Part shown: positions 54,920 to 63,158 of the stretch, piece after piece | Layout of the letters: each line of letters begins with the position of its first letter | Position numbering within the stretch: position 1 is the first letter of the stretch | Source: Pseudomonas fluorescens | Lineage (GTDB): Bacteria; Pseudomonadota; Gammaproteobacteria; Pseudomonadales; Pseudomonadaceae | Length of the DNA stretch: 64,000 bases | NCBI RefSeq assembly: GCF_001623525.1 | Contig: NZ_CP015225.1 | Span: 2,108,001 to 2,172,000, forward strand | Direction: 5' to 3' | Position numbers and translations under genes: made by a program | The notes under the pieces: model-generated | Told to the model about the DNA's origin: nothing | Database searches by the model: none | The model's input: the letters and a program-made list of their open reading frames with translations, nothing else

Positions 54920-56599
54920 TCAATAGTCACGACGTGGGTAGGTTGTATCACGCCCCGTACTGATGACATTGTTCTGCCGCACATACTGCGCCCACTCAGT
55001 CAGCAGCTCATTCAACTTGTCTGGGTGCTGACTGGAAAGATCATGCAACTCACCGCGGTCGGTCGCCAGGTCGTACAGCGCCCAAGTACCCTTGCCATCA
55101 TCAAAGGAGTAAACGATTTTCCAGTTGCCCTTGCGGATAGCATTACGCCCCATCAATTCAATGCCGACGGTATAGGTGGAATCATGCACTGCGTGGCTTT
55201 TACCTTGGAGCATGGATAAAGCACTCGCCCCCTTCATCGGCTCAACGGTTTTGCCTTGGTATTGCGTACCGGGATGTTTGATACCTGCCACATCAAGTAT
55301 CGTTGGCATGATGTCCATGGCAGTCACCACGGCGTCGGTGCGTTGAGGGTTGTCATTGAATGGAAGACGCATGAACGATGCAGAACGAACCCCCCCTTCA
55401 TTGGTATAGGCCTTGAACATTCTGAATGGTTGGGCGCTGACTTGCCCCCAGGCGGGTCCCTCATAAGCGAAAGAGTTTGGACGTCCAATATTGTTTAACG
55501 AGACGTCAAAGTGTTTGGGGATCCATTGATCATTTTCAACATCCTTGCTCCAATCATTACCTTCTGGTCCATTATCGGACAAGAACACGATCAAGGTGTT
55601 GTCATAAAGCCCTTTGTCCTTGAGGTGATTGATAAGTCTGCCGATCTCATGGTCAAAAGCATCGACCATTGCTGCGTAGGCTTCCATTGTCCGTGCCGAG
55701 TATTCTTTCTCTTCGACACTGAGTGCAGACCATGGCTTTACCCCCTTGGGCATCGGAACTGGTGTAGCTTTAGCGTCGACCAGGCCAAGAGATTTGAGCT
55801 TTTCGATTCTGCGTGCCGCGGTCACTTCGTAACCTTGGTCATAACGTCCCCGATATTTCTGCAGATAGGCGTCGGGAGCCTGGGAAGGTAAATGCGCGGC
55901 GGTGTAGGCGGCATAGGCAAAGAAGGGCTTTTTTTCTCCCAGGCCAGCATCGACGTACTCAATCAACTTGTTCGTAAAGTTGGTCGATGAGTAAAAATCC
56001 GCTGGCAACTCTACCTTGATGTCATTCTCCCTGTAGACGGGTTCCGGGGCGTCTGACGCTATTTGCATAGGTGCCGTTTGCTTAAAATGAGCGGCCCCAC
56101 CACCCATAAGGACATATGACTTATCGAACCCACGCTGCTGTGGACGCAGTCCATCAGCGCCACCCAAGTGCCATTTTCCGACCATGAAGGTCTGGTAACC
56201 AGCATCCTTCATCAACTCTGGCAGGGCCGCTACGCGCTGGTTTAGATAACCCTCGTAGCCAGGCTTGCCCATCTGCTCAGGTGTGAGGTGAGGCGTCATC
56301 ATTTCCGCCATATTACCGACACCTGCAAGATGATTGTCGGTCCCAGACATCAACATGGAGCGGGTCGGCGAACAGGTGGGGGCAACGTAAAGCGATTGAA
56401 GCAAGGTACTGTGCTTACTCAGTTCATCCAGATTCGGGGTGTCAATTTCCCCGCCAAATGCTCCTAGATCTGAATACCCCAAGTCATCGGCAACAATTAA
56501 CAAAATGTTGGGCTTCGCTGAGGCTGCGAAGGCCGGGGGGGCAAGACAGGCCACGACGAGCAAGGCACTAGAGGCGAGCCAGTTCAAGTTTTTTTTCAT
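54920..56599 (-). CDS. Periplasmic arylsulfatase
   Basis: A 559-residue type I sulfatase with a signal peptide (MKKNLNWLASSALLVVACLA..., cleaved near 26). Calcium ligands Asp38-Asp39 (LLIVADDLGYSDLG) and the signature Cys76-Ser-Pro-Thr-Arg (APTCSPTRSMLMSG) are present; Cys76 must become formylglycine. VGKWHLGG and FLSDNGPEGNDW add the remaining metal and sulfate-binding residues. It hydrolyses sulfate esters, releasing sulfate for assimilation. It lies between a porin gene and the FGE gene on the same strand, an uptake-cleave-activate set. Confidence 0.95.
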   Translation of the reverse strand: MKKNLNWLASSALLVVACLAPPAFAASAKPNILLIVADDLGYSDLGAFGGEIDTPNLDELSKHSTLLQSLYVAPTCSPTRSMLMSGTDNHLAGVGNMAEMMTPHLTPEQMGKPGYEGYLNQRVAALPELMKDAGYQTFMVGKWHLGGADGLRPQQRGFDKSYVLMGGGAAHFKQTAPMQIASDAPEPVYRENDIKVELPADFYSSTNFTNKLIEYVDAGLGEKKPFFAYAAYTAAHLPSQAPDAYLQKYRGRYDQGYEVTAARRIEKLKSLGLVDAKATPVPMPKGVKPWSALSVEEKEYSARTMEAYAAMVDAFDHEIGRLINHLKDKGLYDNTLIVFLSDNGPEGNDWSKDVENDQWIPKHFDVSLNNIGRPNSFAYEGPAWGQVSAQPFRMFKAYTNEGGVRSASFMRLPFNDNPQRTDAVVTAMDIMPTILDVAGIKHPGTQYQGKTVEPMKGASALSMLQGKSHAVHDSTYTVGIELMGRNAIRKGNWKIVYSFDDGKGTWALYDLATDRGELHDLSSQHPDKLNELLTEWAQYVRQNNVISTGRDTTYPRRDY

Positions 56600-56625
56600 T
56601 TCTTCAGAACCTTTTCTGTCATTTT

Positions 56626-58020
56626 TTAGAAGTGAAAAGCCACGACTAACTGGCTGTAGACGTTAAGATTATCGTTCCCCAGTTGGGAGCCGCCTTGTTC
56701 TGCACTTTTCTTAGGTTTATAGAGCCCCACCAGGGGACTGATAACCCAGTTCTCTCCCACCGACCAATCCAGGTAGGCATCCACTTCACTGGCGTCCAGG
56801 TCGCCTTGTCTTTTGTCCAGACTTCTAAACGAGTAAGCCAATGCGCCCAAGGTCAGATTGGCGGTCGGATGCAATTGGAGTTCCGCCATATGAATGCCAG
56901 CATTTCGCTGAAATGGCCCTGAGTAGTTAGAGGCGACTTCGCCTTGAAACCAAGTGCCGTAACCACGACTGTAACCACTGAAGAGGGGGTCGTAGTCTTC
57001 GGAGTAACGACTGTAGCGATAGCCCAAGCGAGGCGTCCATGGTAACTGGGAGAAGGTCCACGCCCCTTCCGCGTACCAGGCATGTTCCTGCCCCTGTGAC
57101 TTGTCCTCATGGGCATATTCGAACGATAAAAACAGGTCTTTGATACCGAAGTCACCTTGCCCACGAAGGCTGACAACTTCAAGACCGTCTCTCTGGGCGC
57201 TGAAACTGTTCGCCAAGCTTTCGTCAACCCCCAAACCTTTTATGTAAGTGAGGCCGAACGTAGCATGCTCATCTCCCCTTTCCAGTACAGCAATCCCGAG
57301 TTCTGGTTTGGCTTTGATCTCATTATCCGATTTCAGCCAAATCAAATCGCCACGCCATAGATCCTGCGCCCCAAGGTGCAGCTTCACCGTATTATGAAAA
57401 GCATTGCGCGGGGTGAGGTAATAGGCGCCACCTCTATCCAATTGACCGTCGGCAATATTGTTGCCGACACTTAAGCCATCCCCGTTGATGATGAATCCAT
57501 CACCTATCTGAATTTTCTGGCTGCCCACAGATAGATCGACAAAATCTTTTCCCCAGTCATGCATCAGATTACCCGAGCGCCAGCCGATATAAGCCCGATC
57601 GATTGATGCCCGTCGCTCGGAGCCGTCCGTGTATCCCGCAGCATCGCCACCATCCCAGGTACCGCTAGCCACCCAAGTGGTTTCTCCGTAGAGCGAACTG
57701 TCATATAACCCAGGTAATAGCGTCTGGCCTTTAAACCCAGCCCTGAGTACCCCTTCTTGCCAACCGGCGGCACCAGACTTGATAGGACCGCCCTGATTAT
57801 AGGATTCACTGCTGTGAAACGCCCCATAGATCGCCTGTACCGTGAAGTCAAGCTTCGTGTTGTCGTCTTTATAAATCGTTGCAGCCGAAGCACTGTGATC
57901 CACTACAGCCAACGCTAATCCGAGGAAAATATTAACAGCGCCGAACTGAACCTTGAAGGAGCGAACCTTCTGTTCATCCGGCTTCTTGTAAGTCAAGGTG
58001 ATCCGGCTTTTCGAAGACAT
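56626..58020 (-). CDS. Outer-membrane porin-like beta-barrel linked to arylsulfatase
   Basis: A 464-residue protein with a long N-terminal region (MSSKSRITLTYKKPDEQKVR) and a hydrophobic export segment ending VDHSASA, then repeated amphipathic strands rich in aromatic residues. It ends LVVAFHF, the C-terminal phenylalanine pattern required for barrel assembly. LDRGGAYYLTPRNAFHNTVK and LGALAYSFRSLDKRQGDLDA recall alginate-export/OprD-like barrels. It precedes the sulfatase gene by 26 bases and is likely the outer-membrane entry for sulfate esters. The ligand is inferred from context. Confidence 0.85.
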   Translation of the reverse strand: MSSKSRITLTYKKPDEQKVRSFKVQFGAVNIFLGLALAVVDHSASAATIYKDDNTKLDFTVQAIYGAFHSSESYNQGGPIKSGAAGWQEGVLRAGFKGQTLLPGLYDSSLYGETTWVASGTWDGGDAAGYTDGSERRASIDRAYIGWRSGNLMHDWGKDFVDLSVGSQKIQIGDGFIINGDGLSVGNNIADGQLDRGGAYYLTPRNAFHNTVKLHLGAQDLWRGDLIWLKSDNEIKAKPELGIAVLERGDEHATFGLTYIKGLGVDESLANSFSAQRDGLEVVSLRGQGDFGIKDLFLSFEYAHEDKSQGQEHAWYAEGAWTFSQLPWTPRLGYRYSRYSEDYDPLFSGYSRGYGTWFQGEVASNYSGPFQRNAGIHMAELQLHPTANLTLGALAYSFRSLDKRQGDLDASEVDAYLDWSVGENWVISPLVGLYKPKKSAEQGGSQLGNDNLNVYSQLVVAFHF

Positions 58021-58499
58021 ACTTCACCATTTTAATTATTGGAGGCAGGAAGGTAAGTTCACGACGCCGAGCGTTTTTTTAAGTGTGCTCGCTTGGAGGT
58101 GATCGTATGCCCGGATCGGGAGGCATGGCTTGTCTCTGCGTGACAGCAGAATTAGCTGTCGCTGCCATAAATCACTCGGAAAACAGCCTGAAACCAGCAC
58201 TACTGTCTGTGCTGGATTTGTGCCGATTGGAGGTGGGTCAGTGTTGCGTTAGCACATGAATCAATCGGTGCCGGCATCAACAATCCCTATCAAAAGCCCG
58301 GTGGTCACCTCAAGCCATTGCTTGATCAGCCGCCATACCTACGGCAATTCGGCGCATCGTCTGCATGCGACGCGCGCGAAATAAGACAGGCGATGACTGG
58401 CGGGGCTCTCATACGACTGCACGACCTGACAACCTTGAGCAAGATGGCCGTTTGGATCTCCTGTAGCTATCCTCGCCCGACGTTGACGCGGGCACATCC
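58021..58499. other. Gap upstream of the porin operon
   Basis: 479 bases between the porin start and the CoA-transferase stop. It must hold the promoter of the porin/sulfatase operon. I found no sigma54 element, gene remnant or convincing terminator in it; a short GC hairpin near 58476-58494 lacks a T-run. Confidence 0.5.
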
Positions 58500-59717
58500 C
58501 TACCGATGTGCGATACGCACCAATCCCTGGTCATGCAACGCGCCGAATTCGCTACTGCTCAACCCCAGCACGTCCATCAACACCGCCTCGGTATCAGCCC
58601 CCAATTGCGGTGCCGGCTGCGGCGTGCGGTAGTGGCCGTTGAAACGCAGGGGCATGCCGGGGGTGAGTATTTGGCCGATACCGGGCTGCTCCAGCAATTT
58701 GAACAAGGGGTTTTGCTCGGAGCAGGAAGGGTCTTCTTCAAGCAGGGTGCTGATGCTCTGATAGTGGCTCCAGCACACGCCGCTGTCTTCAAAGAGGGCG
58801 GTTATCTCTTCCAGGGTGCGCTCCGCCACCCAGGGGCTGACCAATGAGGCCAAGGCCTCACGGGCGTGGAAACGCTCACCTTCGCGATTTAGATCGACCT
58901 GTAGGTGTCGACCCAAGGCCTCCACCTGTTCGGTGATAGCTGTGACCTCGCAGAGGCTGCGCCACTGTTTGAGGGTCAGACCAACCACCATAATGCGCTG
59001 CCCGTCACGGGTCACGAAGTCGCGGCCAAAGGCGCCGAACAAGTCATTGCCGTGGCGTTGCCGTTGTACGCCGCGCTGGGCTTCGGCAAGAAAGCCCAAA
59101 TGCCCCATCACTGCCAACGCCACATCTTCCAGTGCCAGCTTCACCTGCTGACCAATGCCCTGCCGGCTGCGCTGACGCTCAGCGGCAAGTAACCCAACGG
59201 CCGCCATTTGCCCAGTGATCAGATCCCAGGCTGGCAGCACATGGTTGACCGCGCCATCGACGTCCTGCGGGCCGGTGAGATAGGGCAAACCAATGCGCGG
59301 ATTAATCGTGTAATCAACCGCCGAGCCGCCATGGCGATCGCCCTGAATGGTCAACTGAATCAGGTCCGCACGCTGGGCACGCAGGGTGTCATAGTCTAAC
59401 CAGCCTCGGGGTGGAAAATTGGTCAGCAGCATGCCGGCGTCTAAGCCCGGCGCGGTGATCAGCGCCTGGGCCAGTTCACGGCCCTGGGGCTTGTTGATAT
59501 CAATGGCCACCGAACGTTTGCCTTTATTGAGCCCGGCCCAGAACAAGCTGGTGTTGTCGTCGGTGACCGGCCAGCGGCGATAGTCCAGGCCGCCGTCGAG
59601 ACCGTCGACGCGGATCACATCGGCCCCCATCTGCGCCAGGGTCATGCCACCTAGCGGAGCGGCGACAAAGGCCGATACCTCAATTACGCGCATGCCCTTG
59701 AGAATTGCCTCGCTCAT
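58500..59717 (-). CDS. CaiB/BaiF CoA-transferase family, 2-methylfumaryl-CoA isomerase (Mct)-like
   Basis: A 405-residue class III CoA-transferase-fold protein. MRVIEVSAFVAAPLGGMTLA and GADVIRVDGLDGGLDYRRWP are the N-terminal family features. Asp165 in NHVLPAWDLITGQMAAVGLL sits at the nucleophile position. The stretches VDYTINPRIGLPYLTGPQDV and RHGNDLFGAFGRDFVTRDGQ resemble, from memory, mesaconyl-CoA C1-C4 transferases (intramolecular CoA transfer) more than carnitine or formyl-CoA enzymes. Its start overlaps the upstream stop by one base (TGATG), and it ends a five-gene operon whose other members fit the same pathway. Confidence 0.8.
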   Translation of the reverse strand: MSEAILKGMRVIEVSAFVAAPLGGMTLAQMGADVIRVDGLDGGLDYRRWPVTDDNTSLFWAGLNKGKRSVAIDINKPQGRELAQALITAPGLDAGMLLTNFPPRGWLDYDTLRAQRADLIQLTIQGDRHGGSAVDYTINPRIGLPYLTGPQDVDGAVNHVLPAWDLITGQMAAVGLLAAERQRSRQGIGQQVKLALEDVALAVMGHLGFLAEAQRGVQRQRHGNDLFGAFGRDFVTRDGQRIMVVGLTLKQWRSLCEVTAITEQVEALGRHLQVDLNREGERFHAREALASLVSPWVAERTLEEITALFEDSGVCWSHYQSISTLLEEDPSCSEQNPLFKLLEQPGIGQILTPGMPLRFNGHYRTPQPAPQLGADTEAVLMDVLGLSSSEFGALHDQGLVRIAHR

Positions 59718-61387
59718 CAGGCGACCTCGGCTTTCAGTGCGGCTTCCAGCAGGCTGCGGCCAATGACTTTCAACGCCAGGGTTTCTTCGGCGCCCTCAAA
59801 AATTGACAGCACCCGTGCGTCAACAAAGTAGCGGCTCACCGCCACTTCCTCGGCATAGCCCATGCCGCCGTGAATCTGCAGAGATTCGCGTGTCACCAAT
59901 TCTGCGCTACGGCAGGCGAACAATTTCACCAGGCTGGCCTCCATACGGCCCGCACCCTGAGCCAGCATGCAGCCCACCGAATAGGTGAGGTAGCGGCTAG
60001 CAACATAACGTGCAGCCATTTTTGCCAGCTTGGCGCCAGTCAGTGGATAGTCCAACAGCGGGGCACCGAATACCTTGCGCTCCGTAGCATATCGCAGCCC
60101 TGCCAACAGTGCCGCGCGCATCACACCGCTGGCCCGTCCGGCGGTCTGCATGCGCCCACCAGTCATTCCCGCCATGGTGTGGTAAAAGCCTTTGCCCAGG
60201 CCTTGGGCTTCGCCGATCACATTGCCGTCGGGAACAAAAAAATCCTCGAACGACAGATCAAACGAGTGCATGCCGCGGTAGCCGATGGTGGGGATTGCCC
60301 GCCCGGTAAGGCGCCCTCCCCCAGGCTGGCGGAAATCAAAGTCGTGGCCGTCGTAGCTGGGCTTCTCCGCCAGCAGCAAACTCAGGCCGCGATGACCCAG
60401 ACTTTTGTCCGGATTAGTACGGGTGACCACCATTAGCACCTCTGCCTTACCGGCAAAGGTGCACCAGGTTTTAGCTCCATTCAGGCGCCAACCGCCCTCA
60501 CAAGGTGTACCGCGCAAGGTCAGGCTCGCCACGTCGGAACCATAGTCAGGTTCGGTAATGGCAATCGCGCACAACGGCGCCCCCACCGCCAAGCGCGGCA
60601 GCCAGTGCTGCTTCTGCGCCTCGGTACCGCCGCTGAGCAACGCCCGTGAGAGAATTTCCGGGCGAGTGATCAGGCTACCCGCTGCGGCCAGGGACGCCTG
60701 CGACAGGGCTTCGGTGACCACAATCATGGTTAACGGATCTTCTTGATCGTCTGGCGCGCTGCCGCCGTACCGCTCAGGTATCGACAGCCCGAAGACGCCC
60801 ATATCGCGCAACGCCGCCAGCAAACTGTCGGGGATAATGAGGTCCTCGCGATGAATGTGTTCGGCAAGTGGTGCCACGGTATCGGCAGCGAAGCGGCGGA
60901 ACTGGTCCTGAATCATCGACAGTTCATCCCCCATCGCTACCTGACCGATCTGCTCCGGGCGTTCGACCATTAACCGCGCACTGTCATGCAGGGCAACACT
61001 GGATAAAACACTACGACGTAATGCACGCAGTTTCGGGTCGGCAGCGATGGCATGCAGGGCACCATCGGCCAGATCCAGCTCGACACAAATAGCCTCCAAA
61101 CGACCGTGCACCAAGGTGATGGCCTCCACAGCAAACACCAAAATCAGGCGTCGATCCACCGCGCTAGTACCGGCATCAATGGCCTGCAATGAACGCTCGG
61201 CGGCCAACAATTCGGCACTGGCCCAAGCGAGTTCGAAAGTCGGTACTTGCATCAGGTCCAGCAGGTCAGCATCCAGTTGCTGGCCCTTGGTGCAGCGTGA
61301 AGCCAAGGCACTGGTGGCCTGCTCCAGTACGCCGCGCAACTGTAACAGCAGGCCCAGCAAATCGTTGGTAGCGGTAATTGGCAGCAT
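59717..61387 (-). CDS. Long acyl-CoA dehydrogenase, methylsuccinyl-CoA dehydrogenase-like
   Basis: A 556-residue flavoprotein, about 170 residues longer at the N-terminus than ordinary acyl-CoA dehydrogenases; the helical extension (LLGLLLQLRGVLEQATSALA onward) matches the size of that in methylsuccinyl-CoA dehydrogenase. The core has FAD/CoA features: AITEPDYGSDVASLTLRGT, WRLNGAKTWCTFAGKA, LQIHGGMGYAEEVAVSRYFV and the catalytic glutamate in DARVLSIFEGAEE. ATG 61387 is chosen (GGAG 9 bases upstream) over 61405. It would introduce a double bond into a 2-methyl-branched succinyl-CoA. Specificity is inferred from length and neighbours. Confidence 0.82.
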   Translation of the reverse strand: MLPITATNDLLGLLLQLRGVLEQATSALASRCTKGQQLDADLLDLMQVPTFELAWASAELLAAERSLQAIDAGTSAVDRRLILVFAVEAITLVHGRLEAICVELDLADGALHAIAADPKLRALRRSVLSSVALHDSARLMVERPEQIGQVAMGDELSMIQDQFRRFAADTVAPLAEHIHREDLIIPDSLLAALRDMGVFGLSIPERYGGSAPDDQEDPLTMIVVTEALSQASLAAAGSLITRPEILSRALLSGGTEAQKQHWLPRLAVGAPLCAIAITEPDYGSDVASLTLRGTPCEGGWRLNGAKTWCTFAGKAEVLMVVTRTNPDKSLGHRGLSLLLAEKPSYDGHDFDFRQPGGGRLTGRAIPTIGYRGMHSFDLSFEDFFVPDGNVIGEAQGLGKGFYHTMAGMTGGRMQTAGRASGVMRAALLAGLRYATERKVFGAPLLDYPLTGAKLAKMAARYVASRYLTYSVGCMLAQGAGRMEASLVKLFACRSAELVTRESLQIHGGMGYAEEVAVSRYFVDARVLSIFEGAEETLALKVIGRSLLEAALKAEVA

Positions 61388-61404
61388 AGGTCGAACTCCA
61401 AACA

Positions 61405-62304
61405 TTATTTAGCTGGCAGTCGTTGGCAGTGAATGGCAGACATGTGGCGGGTCAGCAGCTCTCGGGCACGGGCGACGATCGGCGCATCGATCATCTTGCC
61501 GCGGAAGGCGAAGGCGCCTCGCCCCTCGGCTTCGGCACAGGCATACTCAGCCAGCAGAGCGACGGAGTATTCAACCTCGGCATCGCCAGGAGAAAACACC
61601 TCGTTAAGCACAGCCACTTGTTCAGGGTGAATGCAGAAGGCGCCGATCATTCCCAGCTGCCGCCCCAGTACGAGGGCCTGACGAAAACGTGGGATGTCAC
61701 TGAAATCGGCAATCGAGCCTGGAAAACCAAAGGGCAGAATTCCTGCGCGGCGGCAGGCAAAGGCCACTTGCTGGTTGGGCCACAGTAACGTTTCCGGTAC
61801 AGGTTCCATTCCCGCGGACACGGAAAAATCTTCCGGGCCCAGGCTCATGCCCATCAGCCGTGGCGAGGCCGTGGCAATTTCATCCAGTAAGGGCAACGCC
61901 GCTACGTCTTCGATCTGCGCGAGGATCAGCGTTTGTCCCGCGTCCATACCCCGCTCGGTTTCCAAACGGTCCAGTTGCAAGGCCACGTGGCGCACCACCT
62001 CGGCAGAGGCCACTTTGGGCAGCACCACGGCGCAAACGGCGGGGCTGACAATTGCCTGCAAATCCAACAGCCCGCCGCTATCGAGCGTATTGATACGCAC
62101 CAATACATCCAGGCCACGGTTGGAGATGTTCTGTGCGGCGCTGCTGGCAGCGTCGCGAGCTTGTGTCTTTTGCCCGGGAGCAACGCTGTCTTCAAGGTCT
62201 AGGATGCAGGCATCAGCGTTTCGTTCATGGGCTTTTTCAGTGAACTTGCCGATATGTGCGGGAACAAACAGCAGCGAGCGCCACATTGGGAATGCACGAT
62301 TCAT
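61405..62304 (-). CDS. HpcH/HpaI (CitE)-family CoA lyase, citramalyl-/malyl-CoA lyase-like
   Basis: A 299-residue CitE-type TIM barrel. Family marks: WRSLLFVPAHIGKFTEKAHE, ACILDLEDSVAPGQK, the arginine in VLVRINT, ILAQIEDVAAL with the metal glutamate, and SLGPEDFSVSAGM with the metal aspartate region. GAFCIHPEQVAVLNEVFSP closes the domain. These enzymes cleave malyl-, methylmalyl- or citramalyl-CoA to acetyl-CoA (or propionyl-CoA) plus an oxoacid. The start overlaps the MaoC stop (ATGA). In this operon citramalyl-CoA, giving pyruvate and acetyl-CoA, is the most economical substrate. Confidence 0.85.
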   Translation of the reverse strand: MNRAFPMWRSLLFVPAHIGKFTEKAHERNADACILDLEDSVAPGQKTQARDAASSAAQNISNRGLDVLVRINTLDSGGLLDLQAIVSPAVCAVVLPKVASAEVVRHVALQLDRLETERGMDAGQTLILAQIEDVAALPLLDEIATASPRLMGMSLGPEDFSVSAGMEPVPETLLWPNQQVAFACRRAGILPFGFPGSIADFSDIPRFRQALVLGRQLGMIGAFCIHPEQVAVLNEVFSPGDAEVEYSVALLAEYACAEAEGRGAFAFRGKMIDAPIVARARELLTRHMSAIHCQRLPAK

Positions 62305-63158
62305 TGCGGCACCTCCACGTCGGCTGTGGCGATCATGGTGACAAAGCCATCCTGGTTCTGCGTCCACAGATCAACACGATCGCCACTGCGTTTGCTGCAC
62401 AGCAATAAGTGGTCAGTGTCGAACACCGGGCGCACAGCACGAAAACCAAAACTGTTTACCCGTACCTCGGGCATTTGTATCGTCACCTGCTCGGCCAGTA
62501 AGGTCGCCAACAATGGGCCATGCACCACCAGCGCCGGATAATGCTCCTGCCGCGTGGCGTAGTCGCGATCGTAGTGAATGCGGTGACCGTTGAAGGTCAG
62601 CGCGCTGTAGCGAAAGAGCAGTACCGGGTCAGGTTGAAATGGCTGCTTAACATCCGCTTCATCTGGCGCGGGCTCGCCGGGCAGCGAGGGGCTGGGGCCG
62701 TTGGCCATTTCCCGGTAGACCAAGTGTTGTTTCTCCACGAGACAGCGTCGTCCCTGCTGGCTGATCTGATGTTCCAGGCTGACAAACACCAGGGCCCCGG
62801 TTTTTCCCTCCTTCAGCTCAACAGAAGTGACCACCGAGCGCTGTTCGGCCAGTTCGCCGATGCGCAATGGCCGCTCACACATGAACTCACCCGACGCCCA
62901 CATACGTCGAGGCAAGGGCACCGGTGGCAGGAAGCCTCCGGTTCTGCCATGGCCGTCAGCCCCCAGGTTGGTACGCTCGGCGCAGTCATTGAAGTACAGC
63001 CATTGCCAGGTAGGTGGCAGCGTCTCGCCTTGCATAGGCACCTGTTCGCGATCCAGCGTAGCGCTCAGCGCCTGGACGGCGAACGGCGCCAACAGTTCTT
63101 CACGCACACGCTCGCGGCCTACCCAGCCACGCAAGTAGTCGATATCAATTTCAGTCAT
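62301..63158 (-). CDS. MaoC-type hydratase (FAS1-like double hotdog), mesaconyl-C4-CoA hydratase-like
   Basis: A 285-residue double-hotdog hydratase. The N-terminal hotdog includes PPTWQWLYFNDCAERTNLGA and GFLPPVPLPRRMWASGEF. The C-terminal hotdog has RYSALTFNGHRIHYDRDYAT and YPALVVHGPLLATLLAEQV, with the catalytic Asp/His region of MaoC hydratases. The same architecture occurs in mesaconyl-C4-CoA and itaconyl-CoA hydratases. ATG 63158 is chosen as it overlaps the upstream stop by 8 bases; the open frame reaches 63254. It would hydrate mesaconyl-C4-CoA to citramalyl-CoA for the downstream lyase. Confidence 0.83.
   Translation of the reverse strand: MTEIDIDYLRGWVGRERVREELLAPFAVQALSATLDREQVPMQGETLPPTWQWLYFNDCAERTNLGADGHGRTGGFLPPVPLPRRMWASGEFMCERPLRIGELAEQRSVVTSVELKEGKTGALVFVSLEHQISQQGRRCLVEKQHLVYREMANGPSPSLPGEPAPDEADVKQPFQPDPVLLFRYSALTFNGHRIHYDRDYATRQEHYPALVVHGPLLATLLAEQVTIQMPEVRVNSFGFRAVRPVFDTDHLLLCSKRSGDRVDLWTQNQDGFVTMIATADVEVPQ

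Noticed and set aside
58476..58494. GCCCG/CGGGC hairpin after the CoA-transferase stop, as a terminator
   Set aside because: The stem is only 5 bp and no T-run follows.
58318..58632. 104-codon plus-strand frame across the gap before the CoA-transferase end
   Set aside because: Half lies antisense to the transferase gene and the rest has no ribosome-binding site or recognisable features.
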